NCBI GenBank assembly: GCA_023653785.1
Contig: JAMKCH010012384.1
Coordinates: forward strand, 62,001-126,000
Origin: Ophioderma brevispina
Lineage: Eukaryota; Echinodermata; Ophiuroidea; Amphilepidida; Ophiodermatidae
Direction: 5' to 3'
Length of the DNA stretch: 64,000 nucleotides
Part shown: piece after piece, positions 13,070-22,879 of the stretch
Layout: every line of letters begins with the position of its first letter
How positions within the stretch are numbered: the stretch's first letter is position 1
Made by a program: the position numbers and the translations under genes
The notes under the pieces: model-generated
What the model was told of the DNA's origin: nothing
Databases searched by the model: none
What the model saw: only the letters and a program-made list of their open reading frames with translations

Positions 13070-13360
13070 GAGAGCACGTGTGGCCTAGTGGCCTATATTG
13101 AAAAGCGTGATCAGTAGAACCGTTAAAATCGTGATTCGAGCCCCACTGTGGTCAACGTGTTTGTATCCCTGGGCAAGATTGCTTCGTCTACCCCAACGAT
13201 ATGGGGAGCTTATGGGCAACGTTACAATCTCGTGCGGATAGGTTGGTGCGCTTGGCCGGCTGCGCGACCTGTAGGCTAAATGATTGTGACGATTTCTTGA
13301 TGGCAGCGGTGGCCGGAGTGCTGGCGCTTTATAAATTTCCATTATTAATTATTATTAGGC
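13070..13360 (+). mobile_element. tRNA-derived SINE with ATT-rich tail
   Basis: Pol III A box-like GTGTGGCCTAGTGG at 13079 and B box-like GATTCGAGCCCCA at 13133. They are followed by a body (CCCTGGGCAAGATTGCTTC...) and the 3' end GCGCTTTATAAATTTCCATT followed by ATT/ATTA repeats. This layout is a standard tRNA-derived SINE. Confidence 0.85.
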
Positions 13361-13619
13361 TAGAGTTCACGTATGGTATTGAATTATATGTTAACCATGG
13401 CAGATTGCCCCACAGACTAACGCGTGTGCAAAGTGGTGGTTTTGACTATTTTTCTCTACCCAGCCGCCTTATGTGTTATTTGAGCTCTGTGTTCAACGTC
13501 ATTTTTACCAGTTCTAACCAGCTATTGTAGGTTAAATATCTTCAACAAAACGAATTTGATAATCCACACTCCTTTTGAGACATTTTAAGACAAAAAAGTG
13601 AAAAACTTTTTTGGACCAC

Positions 13620-13800
13620 TCCTGTAGGTATGATCAACGTTTTCAAAAGTAAAATATATATGTTGATGTTTGTTTGAACTAAGCCATAAAGTGTTCGTGG
13701 AAATTCGTATATAAAGCCTGTCTGTGGGTAGGGTGCGGGAGAGGTGCGATGTTCGCTTTCCAATGCACATTTTCCCCATGCAAATCTGATAGCAACAATT
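13620..13800. repeat. Dispersed repeat R4, copy 1
   Basis: Shares TATGATCAACGTTTTCAAAAGT-like start, GTGCGGGA and CGCTTTCCAATGCACATTTTCC with the copies at 14820, 15625 and 15780. Confidence 0.6.
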
Positions 13801-13893
13801 TTTGAATCTTATAAGTTGTAATAAAGTCTCTGCCGAGCAAGCTCGTGCGCGGAGTGCCCCTCCTCTTTCCTACGTTTGGGCCAACGCCTCCAT

Positions 13894-14576
13894 TATGGCA
13901 CGCTCCACGTATCAACTCAATGGCGGGTTTTCCCGCGCATGTCGAGTTTCTTGCGCTGTGTATCGAGTTTGCCTCGCCATATGTCGAGTGTGGCACGTTA
14001 TATGTCGAGTTTTACGCGCTTCTGTCCAGTTTGTCCCTCTATACACGAGTTTTGCTCCTATATGGTTATTTTGACATAAAACATGTCCATTTTTCCTCAT
14101 GTCCAAAAAAAATCCATGCCAAGTTTCAAAATCTCGACAGATTTTTTCTCAACATGAGGAACACTCGACATGTGAAAAAAATTATGTCGAGTTTTCTCAT
14201 GTTGAGAAAAAAATCATGTCGAGTTTTCTCATGTTTAGACAGGAAATCATGTGCAGTTTGCACATGTTGAAAAAAATTTTAAAAAGTTTTTTAAACTCGG
14301 CATGATTTATTCTGGACATGATTTTATTAAAAAACTCGGCACATAGAGTTCAAACTTGATAGGCCGCGCTGTAAACTCGACATATAGCGGGGTGGTTTTT
14401 TTGTTTTTTTTTTTTTTTGTTTTTTTTTTTGTTTTGGTTTTGTTGTTGTTTGTTTTTTGTTTGTTTTTTTGTTTTTTGTTAAAAAACTTTTTATTTTTTT
14501 TTTTAACTCGATCTCCAGCGCATGAAACTCGACATGCTAGGGAAACTCGCCATGATTTGAACGTGAGCGTGCCATA
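13894..14576. mobile_element. Foldback element containing a TCGAGTTT minisatellite, copy 2
   Basis: Ends TATGGCACGCTCCACGTATC (13895) and TTGAACGTGAGCGTGCCATA (14557-14576) are inverted repeats. The inside matches copy 1 (3256-3870) block by block: TTTCCCGCGCATGTCGAGTT, then CTCATGTTGAGAAAAAAATC repeats, then AAACTCGGCATGATTTATTC. A T/G-rich expansion occupies 14395-14510 and opens a long artefactual Phe/Val-rich frame. Confidence 0.75.
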
Positions 14577-14654
14577 CCGCGCGCGCTTGCGTGTATTTTT
14601 TGCTGGGGGGGGGGGTTCGCCACTTCCTCCCGCACAGCGAGTCCGTTACTTTCC

Positions 14655-14825
14655 CCGCATTGAATAATCCTGGTACCCATTTATACCCCTGAGTAGAGAG
14701 GAAGTAATTGAGGTAAACGCCTTACTCCAGTGCACAAACGTTGGCAGCTGGGACTCGAACCCACGACCTTTTGATTGCGGGGCGAGTGCTCAATCCCTGG
14801 ACCACACATGCCACATAAAGTATGA
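14655..14825 (-). mobile_element. tRNA-derived SINE, minus strand
   Basis: On the minus strand: GTGGCATGTGTGGTCCAGGG (A box region), then GGTCGTGGGTTCGAGTCCCA (B box), then a body ending TATAAATGGGTACC. The tRNA-like fold is recognisable but followed by a SINE body, so this is not a tRNA gene. Confidence 0.8.
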
Positions 14826-15010
14826 TCCACGGTTTTAAAAGTAAAAGATAGTTGATGGGTTAATATTTGTTATATCAAAGGTTTCAATGATAGACGCGTA
14901 ATGTATATCGAGCTGCCGGGGTGATTGCGGGCAAAGTGCGGGACGCTATGTTCACTTTCCAAAACACATTTTTTTCATGACATTTGATGTACCATAGTAT
15001 TTTATATTGC
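14820..15010. repeat. Dispersed repeat R4, copy 2
   Basis: Begins AGTATGATCCACGGTTTTAA and contains GTGCGGGACGCTATGTTCAC and TTTCCAAAACACATTTTTTT, parallel to copies 1, 3 and 4. Confidence 0.6.
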
Positions 15011-15148
15011 TTACCAACCATTTGGCAAAGCAAAATCAACTTGTTTAAGTTCTTGCCTGATGCAATGGCCGCAATTCAGCCATGTGCCGCGTAAGCGATG
15101 AGGGTGTGTGGTGCGGGCGAAACTTTGGCGTAAAGGTAGTTACGACCT

Positions 15149-15359
15149 TTAGAAAACCGGGCTTATGCTATGCAGATGCGGTGATAACAGTGAGCGCGCC
15201 CAGGCCCAGCTGCTGTCATGAATGTGACCGATATCGATCGATAAGAGTGAACTTTGAATTTACATGCGGTCACATTTCCGAACACAGTTGGGCATGGTTA
15301 GGCAGGGCGCGTCACTGCATCGCCGCAATCTGCATAACCTAATCCCGGTTTTCTAAAAG
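15149..15359. mobile_element. MITE of ~210 bp with ~35-bp inverted ends
   Basis: TTTAGAAAACCGGG at 15149 is inverted as CCCGGTTTTCTAAA at 15346-15359. The match continues inward (TTATGCTATGCAGATGCGGTGA against TCGCCGCAATCTGCATAA). No coding capacity. Confidence 0.75.
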
Positions 15360-15624
15360 CCCTACACTTAAGTTAGGTCTGTAATTCTTTTTAACGGAAC
15401 ATTTTGTAAATTTGAGGGGTTATAGAGTGTTTTCCTATGTAAGTAAGCAGGGCAATTTTTTTTTCTTGTGCTTTCCAAGGTGCAAGTGTTTTTAAACCTC
15501 TATAATTGTGGGCTAAGTTTTTTTTTACTGGAAAGTGGGGAAAGTTCGTATGGTGGGTGAATTTCACCACCCCCCCCCCCTTGACTTCCATGGTGCGTGC
15601 CTGAGGGCCCGGGAAATTTGGGTT

Positions 15625-15985
15625 TTCTAGATGGGCTCTCGTGTTAAATGTTCATGAGAGGTCATATCAAGCGACACGAAGGGTGTGGTAGTGGTGTCCG
15701 CCTCCCTTTCAATGTGTCGAAACTGTCCAAAACGCATTTTCCTCATGCAAATTTGATGAAACATTTGAAATAGTGAAGGCGTCACGTTATATTTGGTGTG
15801 ATCAAAGTAAAAGTAAAGTATAGTTTGGATTTCTTTTTGTATAATCACGTTACTCATATGTAGCGTGTTCGTGAAGAATTCCTATTATCAAGCGACACGA
15901 GGTGGGAGTGCGGGAGGCTCGAACCCTTGCCATGTCGCTTTCCACAACACATTTTCTCATGCACTTTGACAATTTGAATATGCAA
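15625..15985. repeat. Dispersed repeat R4, copies 3 and 4
   Basis: Two successive copies, each with ATCAAGCGACACGA (15666, 15888), then a TTTC...AACACATTTTCxTCATGCA segment (15730, 15944). Copy 3 lies at about 15625-15775 and copy 4 at 15780-15985. Confidence 0.6.
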
Positions 15986-16440
15986 GTTAACGGAGTGGCA
16001 GCTTTGAAAAGTGCTCAGTTTTCGAGTTTTACCCCTCCCTAGGTGAACACAAAACACAACCACCTTTATTTGAAGGATAATTTTTAAAGCAATATTAAAG
16101 CACTTTTTTTGAAGAGCCCCCCAATTTTTCAAAAATTTGGAGATTTTACACAGTTGCATTGGTAACTTGCTAGTAACCATACTGTTAATGTTAAGCTCTA
16201 ACATGTCTATGTGTCCAAACGAAGGAATTTTGTACTATAATAATTATTATCGGGATCCCGGATAATATCACGGCTGCTGGAAACTGCCTTCCAAGTGAAA
16301 AGTATTTTTCCGTAAGTAGGCTAAGTTCATTGTCGCATTGATTTTTTTTTTTCACGAGTTGAGGAAGGACTACGCTCCCTTGGATCCGCCATTATTACCT
16401 AATTTTTTGATACCCATACTTATTTAAGACAATCGAAACT
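15986..16440. other. Unassigned DNA
   Basis: No gene or recognised repeat. Confidence 0.3.
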
Positions 16441-16558
16441 TCAATTCCACCTTTTCGTACGATCTCCCTTCCCCTCTTTCTCTCTCTCTCTTTCTTTTCC
16501 TCTCTTTCTCCCCCTCTCTTTTTGCTTCTCTCTCTCTCTTTCTCCTCTCGTTTCTCTC

Positions 16559-16594
<36 letters not shown>
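16441..16594. repeat. Polypyrimidine tract (CT)n followed by T(30)
   Basis: CTTTCTCTCTCTC-type tract running into an uninterrupted run of about 30 T. The Lys/Arg/Glu-rich frame on the other strand is a product of this composition. Confidence 0.9.
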
Positions 16595-16596
<2 letters not shown>

Positions 16597-16779
16597 TCTC
16601 AAAAAGTGGGCACGCACTGGCGCATAGCTTGCGCCGGCCCTGAAAAAAATTAAGTGGTTGAGATAGAATGAGTTTCTGTGTCAAAGAGTATCTAATAGTT
16701 GACTTCATTTGTATTTATATTCAAATTTCCGAATGGGTATAACATAATTTGTGTTAGTGTTAAGTAGCCAAATTAGCTA

Positions 16780-17480
16780 CCATCTTAATTTGAAAAAGTA
16801 GTTTTTTTATTTAACATAAATGGTAAATTGAGGTCCTTTGGTCCAAAGGATTGCATCGAAATGTTATTTTTGTTACTAAAAAATTGGATGGAGGAAATGG
16901 ATTTATGTGAAAATCATTTTAGATTTTACTATATATTATCAGTATACTTACGGTGGCCGCCATCTTGAATTCAAATAATGTTAGCAAAACAAAATAGTTG
17001 GAATTTGTTTCTTGTGTCTTCAAGTATTAAATACAATGTTACTGTCCCATAAGTTTAATAATTCAGGTAGTTTTGGTCTTAAATTACCATTTAGCTGTTA
17101 TAGTGCTTTCGGCGGCCATATTGGCCGCCATCTTGGATTTGAAGGTTGTTAACCAAAAAATGTCAGATGTAGGTTCCTAGTACCACAAAAAAATACATAC
17201 ACCCATGAATCTGAATCCTATTTTCATCTTGATTAGTGTTGATGTAGCTTTTATATTCATAACATAGCTTTTGGCGGCCATTTTTGGACACCATCTTGGA
17301 TACCAGGTACACGTAAGTTTTTAATGTGACTGCCATATTGAATTTAGCTGCTTTTGAACTCTGTGGTATTGAAAATGTGGGTATTGTCGTCAATTTGGAC
17401 CTCATATTACGTTCAGAATACAAATTATAATGGAATTTGTGTATTTGGCGGCCATCTTGGATTTGACACCCTGAAAACGT
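16780..17480. repeat. Degenerate ~165-bp tandem repeat with GCCGCCATCTTGGAT motif
   Basis: The phrase GGC(C/G)GCCATCTTG(G/A)A recurs at 16955, 17123, about 17273 (degenerate) and 17447, spaced 150-175 bases, each followed by an AT-rich segment. Confidence 0.6.
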
Positions 17481-17639
17481 TTTGAAAAAAAATCCAAGAT
17501 ATTTTTTTCCAATAAGTTACACCCAAAAGATAAAGAATCAAGTGGAATTCTGCTTTTAACAGAAAAAACACGACGGCTGCTTTATGCCATACCATGTACA
17601 TCCTACACTATATCTCTATACCTACATAAGGAGCGTATC

Positions 17640-18245
17640 TTCTTGAGTTTGCAAAGCCAACCTAGTTTTCATGAACCGTATAACCCAGAAAAAGAATCAT
17701 AAACCCAAGATACATTAATTCGAAATCCAAGATAAGGCTTTGTTATCCTAGGTTTACGCTCCTTATCGAGGGATAAGACGAATATGGAAGCATAAGTGTC
17801 TCAGTTTCGCCTTATCCCTAGATAACGATCATAAATATAGGATAACAAAGCCTTATCTTGGGTTTACGATTCCTTATCTGGGGTTTTGCCTTAGGATCCT
17901 TATCTTGGGTTAACGGCGTTGTCCTAGATTTAGGTTTGTTATCTGGGGGTTTGCTTTGTAAACTCAGATTACGCACCATATCCTGGATTAGCAAGCTTTA
18001 CTGGGGTTACGGTTTGTTATCTAGGGTTTAGGGTTGTAAAACCCAGATAACACGAATACTGGGTTTACAGCATTATCTGGGGGTTTACGTTTGTTATATC
18101 TGTTATCCCTAGATAATGAGCCCTATCTTGTGTTTACAAATCTCAAGATAACGAATAGTTGGTATATAAACCCAAGAAAACAGATCGCAAACTCAAGATA
18201 GGCTTTGTTATCTTAGGTTTTTAAGCTCGTTTTGGATAAGGCGAA
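17640..18245. repeat. Degenerate ~25-35-bp minisatellite (TTATCTTGGGTTTAC)
   Basis: Many imperfect units on the theme CCTTATCTTGGGTTTACG, with some in the opposite orientation at the edges (AACCCAAGATA). Not a telomeric repeat: the unit is too long and variable. Confidence 0.7.
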
Positions 18246-19687
18246 AATGAGACACCAATACTTCCATACATGCGATAAATTGCTGGATTCGTTGACCTTT
18301 TATTTGTGGTTTTAATATCAATGTGTAGTATGTTGCTCCAACACAGTGGGGGGACATTGAGGGAGGGGTCCAATTTCCCGCAATTTTTTTCTTCCCCCAG
18401 TCCCCCCCCCCCCAAAAAAAAAATTTAAAAAAACTGCAAATTGTGGGTTGTTTTCCCCAAAATTACACAGATGCAATTGAATTTTGTGCGAAGCGCACTT
18501 AAAAATGAATTTCACCTCCGATTGGGAATACCGTATGAACTTATAGTGATATGGGTTTAAGGCTAGCGCTTTCAAAGCTTGGGTATTCGGTGATAGAGAA
18601 TGTGTCAAAACAGCCAAATCGCCCATAAATAAGGGTGATTTTTTCAGTGTGAAAATTTGCTAAATTTCAGGGTGGGGGCTTTGGGTGAAAATTTGGCAAC
18701 ATTTTCTAAAAGGTAGGTGTCTTTGGGTACAAGATTTCAAAATTGTAAAAAAAAAATGGGGGTCTATGGATGGCAATAGTAAATTTTCAAAAGTATAGGG
18801 TCATTGGGTGACAATTTGGCAACATTTTCTAAAAGGTAGGTGTGTTTGGATAAGATTTCAAAATCTTTAAATTGGATGGCAATAGTAAATTTTGAAAATA
18901 TATATAGGGTGTAATTGGGTGACACTAATGTGCCTTGGTGTTAACTTACGCCTAGAACATACGCTGTATAAGCTACAATGGGACCACCCCCCCCCCCGCC
19001 CCTTACCCCGCTTTAACCCCTGACGGACATGTTTAATGGAGTAGCGGGTGCTGGTCCTCTACGTGTCCTTAGAGATGGTACCCATACGTGGCCCAGCCTG
19101 CGTATAGGCAGTAGTTCTGAGGGGGCTAAAGAGCGTTCAGGGGGGAAAGTCAACCTGGTCAGGGGAAAATTCGTCCCGATCGGAGGGTAGCGTCCAAAAA
19201 CGACTGACTTTTCCTGATTTCCCACAAAATTTCCCGATTTACTTCAACTTCTTCCCAAGAGGATTCCCTCATTTCCATAGCCCCATCCTCATACGCCACT
19301 GAGGGGTCTTTTCGAGGGTGCATGTGAGTTCCTTGGCTTGCACATTTGCAGTTTACAAATTTTCACCTGGCTTCGTATCTCATGTTGAGATAGGGGGCCT
19401 AAATCTTGAAAGCTCTTGGCTTAACACGAAAAGACAAATACGGGAAAAGGCTTGGAGAAAATATTGTAATGTCTGAAGTTTTGCGTTATATGCGACCGCT
19501 CCCATTCAAATCAGCTAGTACAAATAATATGTGCTTGTATTTTCGGGAATAGGCCTATGTGTTAGTGTCATTAATGCATAGTTTCCCGAAAATACAAGCA
19601 TATGCAAATTTATTTGTATCTGTATATGAACTGAGAAGTATACCTTCAATTTTGACCCAAATGGTACCAACGGTCATTTTAAAAACA
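18246..19687. other. Unassigned DNA with local direct repeats
   Basis: 18620-18910 has three related blocks on the phrase TTGGCAACATTTTCTAAAAGG. A 16-bp inverted pair, GCTTGTATTTTCGGGA / TCCCGAAAATACAAGC, is at 19533-19548 and 19584-19599. No exon recognised. Confidence 0.45.
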
Positions 19688-19689
19688 TA

Positions 19690-19850
19690 CCGGGTGTCTC
19701 AAAAAAGAGAGAACCATCAAAGCGCCCTCTATTTCACGAAGAGAAAAAAGTAAACCATACAACTTATACACATCTGAAAAGTGCATTTCGTTAGGTTTCC
19801 GACACCGAAAAAAAAATATTTCCAAAGGGTTCTCTTTTGTAGACACCCGG
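19690..19850. mobile_element. MITE with TA target duplication, mariner-like ends
   Basis: CCGGGTGTCT at 19690 and AGACACCCGG at 19841-19850, flanked by TA at 19688-19689 and 19851-19852. The inner part of the arms continues as AGAGAACC / GGTTCTCT. The 160-bp length and TA duplication fit a Tc1/mariner-type non-autonomous element. Confidence 0.8.
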
Positions 19851-20094
19851 TATTATGACGTATTCGCAGTCTATAAACAGTTTTTTCAAAGTTCTATTGG
19901 CTGGGTATCATCAGTAGAGTTCATCAAATTGTTCAACCATTTGTACACGATTATTTTATCCGTTTAGAGTGTAACGTAATTAGGTACGGTATATGTTAGT
20001 CATTTTTTTTAGAATAAAACACATTCTTCAGATCTATTAACGTTCTAGTTCTATTTAAACTGGTTTTATTTATGGAAGTATGAATATAGACACC

Positions 20095-21250
20095 TTTTCA
20101 AATACCATTTCAAATGTAATCACGCTATGATATTTAATGATGTACTCTCACATTATGCAAATGAATATGCTATCACATGTCATTTAATATGCAATTACCT
20201 TATACCATTTTAAATGTAATCATGTTATATCTAATATGATGTACTCTCACATTATGCAAATGAATATGCTATCACATGTCATTTAACATGCAATTACCTT
20301 ATACCATTTTAAATGTAATCATGTTATATCTAATATGATGTACTCTCACATTATGCAAATTAATATGCTATCACATGTCATTTAATATGCAATTACCTTA
20401 TACCATTTTAAATGTAATCATGTTATATCTAATATGATGTACTCTCACATTATGCAAATGAATATGCTATCACATGTCATTTAATATGCAATCACCTTAT
20501 ACCATTTTAAATGTAATCATGTTATATCTAATATGATGTACTCTCACATTATGCAAATGAATATGCTATCACATGTCAATATGCAATTACCTTATACCAT
20601 TTTAAATGTAATCATGTTATATTTAATATGATGTAATATCACATTATGGAAATGAATATGCTATCACATGTCATTTAATATGCAATCAACTTATGCCATT
20701 TAATATGCAATCAACTTATGCCATTTAATGTGTTATCATATTATGCCATTTAATATGCAATCACTTTGTAACATTGTATTTAACTTATGCCATTTAATAT
20801 ACTATCATATACCATTAATATGCAATCAACTTATACTAATGCAATCAACTTATGCCATTTAATATGCTAGCACATTAAACCATTGCAAACCACTTATGTC
20901 ATTTAATATGCCGTCACATTATACCATTAATATGCAATCACATTCCATTGTAATCGACTTTTTTATGCAATAATTTAATATGCAATCACATTATACCATT
21001 GCAATCCACTTTTTCCATTTAATATACATCATATTATGCCATTTAATAAGCAATCTCCCTGGCAATCACCTTATACCGTTAAAATCAACTTATGCCATTT
21101 AATGTGCTATCACATTATGCCATTTAATATGCAGTCACCATATGCAATTGCAATCGACTTATGACGTTTTTAAATGGCATTATTAAAATATAATATTAAA
21201 CATTAAATATGTCATCACATTATGCCATTTATAACGCAATCACCTTGCGC
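20095..21250. repeat. 99-bp satellite (higher-order repeat of four ~25-bp subunits) and decayed 25-bp flank
   Basis: TGTACTCTCACATTATGCAA recurs at 20141, 20240, 20339, 20438 and 20537, exactly 99 apart. Each 99-mer is four related ~25-mers around ATTTAATATGCAATCACCTTA. From about 20690 to 21250 only the 25-bp unit is visible, with increasing divergence and short deletions. Confidence 0.92.
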
Positions 21251-21638
21251 TAGTCGTTAGAACTGTCATGATGTTCTATGATTAGGAAAAACGACAGTAT
21301 TTAGGTAAATTGTACCTTAATCATTTTGAGGCAAGTAGTAGGTTCTAAAAAAGTGCATTATATACATAAATAAGCTTATTTTCTGCACCTTTTCAGGTGT
21401 ATATGCACTCCATTCCATCTTCCAGTTTTACGTTCATTAACATCGGTCACCATCTACGAGAAAATATTTTAATTAGGCAGTTGGGCTTTCGTTGGTCCGC
21501 ATTAACCTGTCCCCAGCTAATTTATGCCATTCTGGATATGCCACTGACTAACCTTTATCACCAACAAGGTGGAACTAAACTCTAAGTAAATCAAGAAATT
21601 AAGTATAATTTAATCATCATTAAACAATCAGTTTGCCC
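21251..21638. other. Unassigned DNA between satellite and P450 3' region
   Basis: No exon or repeat recognised. Confidence 0.3.
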
Positions 21639-22226
21639 TTAAAAGCGGTTTGGCCAGATTGCGAAGCTGTTGATATTTTCTATTTGGCATTTCGGAGCAT
21701 TGCGAGTGGCCTCACATAACTCCTGATTGAGTAGATTTCTGGTTATATCCCTACAAATCAATATTGTGCGGTTGCAATAAAAATCTATCTTAGACCTTGT
21801 GAAATGCTCACGTCGTTTACATAAATTGAGATGCCAAATCCAGAAGGGCCCTATATCTAAATCCAGATATAGGCCTACGGCTCCACAAAAGCGAGGTCCA
21901 ATAGGTTTATCTTTTGCTTTGAGATTGTGAATACTGATCCCACATAAACCTTCATGACATTTGACCCATTTTTCAGCAGTCAGTTGTAAACGATTATTTC
22001 CCATTGACCCTCTACCCAACAAAGATACAAAGATCCACCTTACAACTTCTGACAAAAGTCGTTCTTTAAAGATCTTGTGACTGACCACAGAGCTAGCCAA
22101 CGTTAGCACATGCTGCGTCCGTACAGACAAGGGACATCGGGAGGACGGACTGAACAACGAAATTTCGCCATAACAGCTCATAACCATTGAGCCGTTCTTC
22201 GCAATTTGCAACGGAGATTCTTTCAT
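21639..22226 (-). CDS. 195-codon open frame, unrecognised
   Basis: Open on the minus strand from an ATG at 22226 to a stop at 21639, immediately downstream of the CYP51-like gene. The predicted protein has many Cys (SMVMSCYGEIS, KWVKCHEGLCG) and no motif I recognise. It may be the 3' untranslated region of the P450 gene that happens to be open, or an unknown small gene. Nothing but its length supports coding. Confidence 0.2.
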   Translation of the reverse strand: MKESPLQIAKNGSMVMSCYGEISLFSPSSRCPLSVRTQHVLTLASSVVSHKIFKERLLSEVVRWIFVSLLGRGSMGNNRLQLTAEKWVKCHEGLCGISIHNLKAKDKPIGPRFCGAVGLYLDLDIGPFWIWHLNLCKRREHFTRSKIDFYCNRTILICRDITRNLLNQELCEATRNAPKCQIENINSFAIWPNRF

Positions 22227-22350
22227 TTAAGGCTGACCCCTCGATTTCCTGAGATGTCGGTCCTCAACTTCAATTCGTGGTTGCCTACATAGGACCGTAC
22301 TTGTCCATAATTCACTATGTAAAAGAGTTCGCTCAATCGATGTCCACAGA
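22200..22350 (-). CDS. Tentative CYP51-like terminal exon
   Basis: On the minus strand, just after the expected last intron, the reading VDID...NSFYIVNYGQ (about 22350-22290) resembles the CYP51 C-terminal 'FDLIDGYFPTVNYTTMI' segment in spacing and in the V-N-Y core. I found no convincing acceptor immediately before it, and the frame is interrupted. Position and order fit, but the similarity is short. Confidence 0.3.
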
Positions 22351-22742
22351 TAGAAAATACACACAATCGCGACATTTTGTTTTCTACATCTTATTTATGG
22401 TAATGTTACGTCACTGTAAGTTTACTAGGTCAAAAATGAAATCGATTCACTCAAACTTTGGAATTAAAGTTTAGTTTGATTATACTTCTATTTTCATACA
22501 ATGAAAAATATATTTCGAAGTAGCTGAGTCTGCCTTTATTCACACACCGTCACCTTTTTCCTGGTAAAAAAAAACAGTATAATTAAGTATTTTTTTATAT
22601 TCAACAGTTTTTCATTATAGTTTAAACTTAGTAAGAGAAAGCTACTTAAACTTTGCGAGGTGTAAACTTAACGAAGCCATTGTCCGTTTATTAACCATAA
22701 GTTGTAAGCAGACGCTGGGCAGCGCCCATCGGCAAGACTTAC

Positions 22743-22879
22743 TTCATACTTTCGCAAGAGCTCGGCCCATTAGTTTTTATCTCCATGAAGGCGATTTTTC
22801 GCCGAAACATCGAGTGCGACCGTACCAAATGCGAGAAAAGTTGTATTTGCCCATTGGCCTTTGAATCATATTCAGCCAT
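22743..22879 (-). CDS. CYP51: CYP51-like exon 13 (haem-binding cysteine loop, helix L)
   Basis: Acceptor TTTTTATAG|ATGG and donor TATGAA|GTAAGT. The haem loop is at about 22813-22781 on the minus strand. Its first half (TTTGGTACG) and second half (CGATGTTTCGGCGAA, with the Cys-x-Gly ligand) are one base out of register; one extra G in the GG run gives FGTGRTRCFGE. It is followed by EIKT and LLRKYE, matching CYP51 'YVQIKTIWSTMLRLYE'. The cysteine codon is present. Confidence 0.85.

Noticed and set aside
14356..14667. ORF rich in Phe, Val and Leu
   Set aside because: Translation of a T/G simple-sequence expansion inside a foldback element.
14745..14825. Possible tRNA gene on the minus strand
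   Set aside because: A and B box words are present but run straight into a SINE body; no clean cloverleaf with acceptor pairing.
16424..16708. Basic Lys/Arg/Glu-rich ORF on the minus strand
   Set aside because: Translation of a CT tract and a 30-base T run.
17640..18245. Interstitial telomere-like repeat
   Set aside because: The GGGTTTA-like words are part of a longer, irregular 25-35-base unit and do not form TTAGGG arrays.
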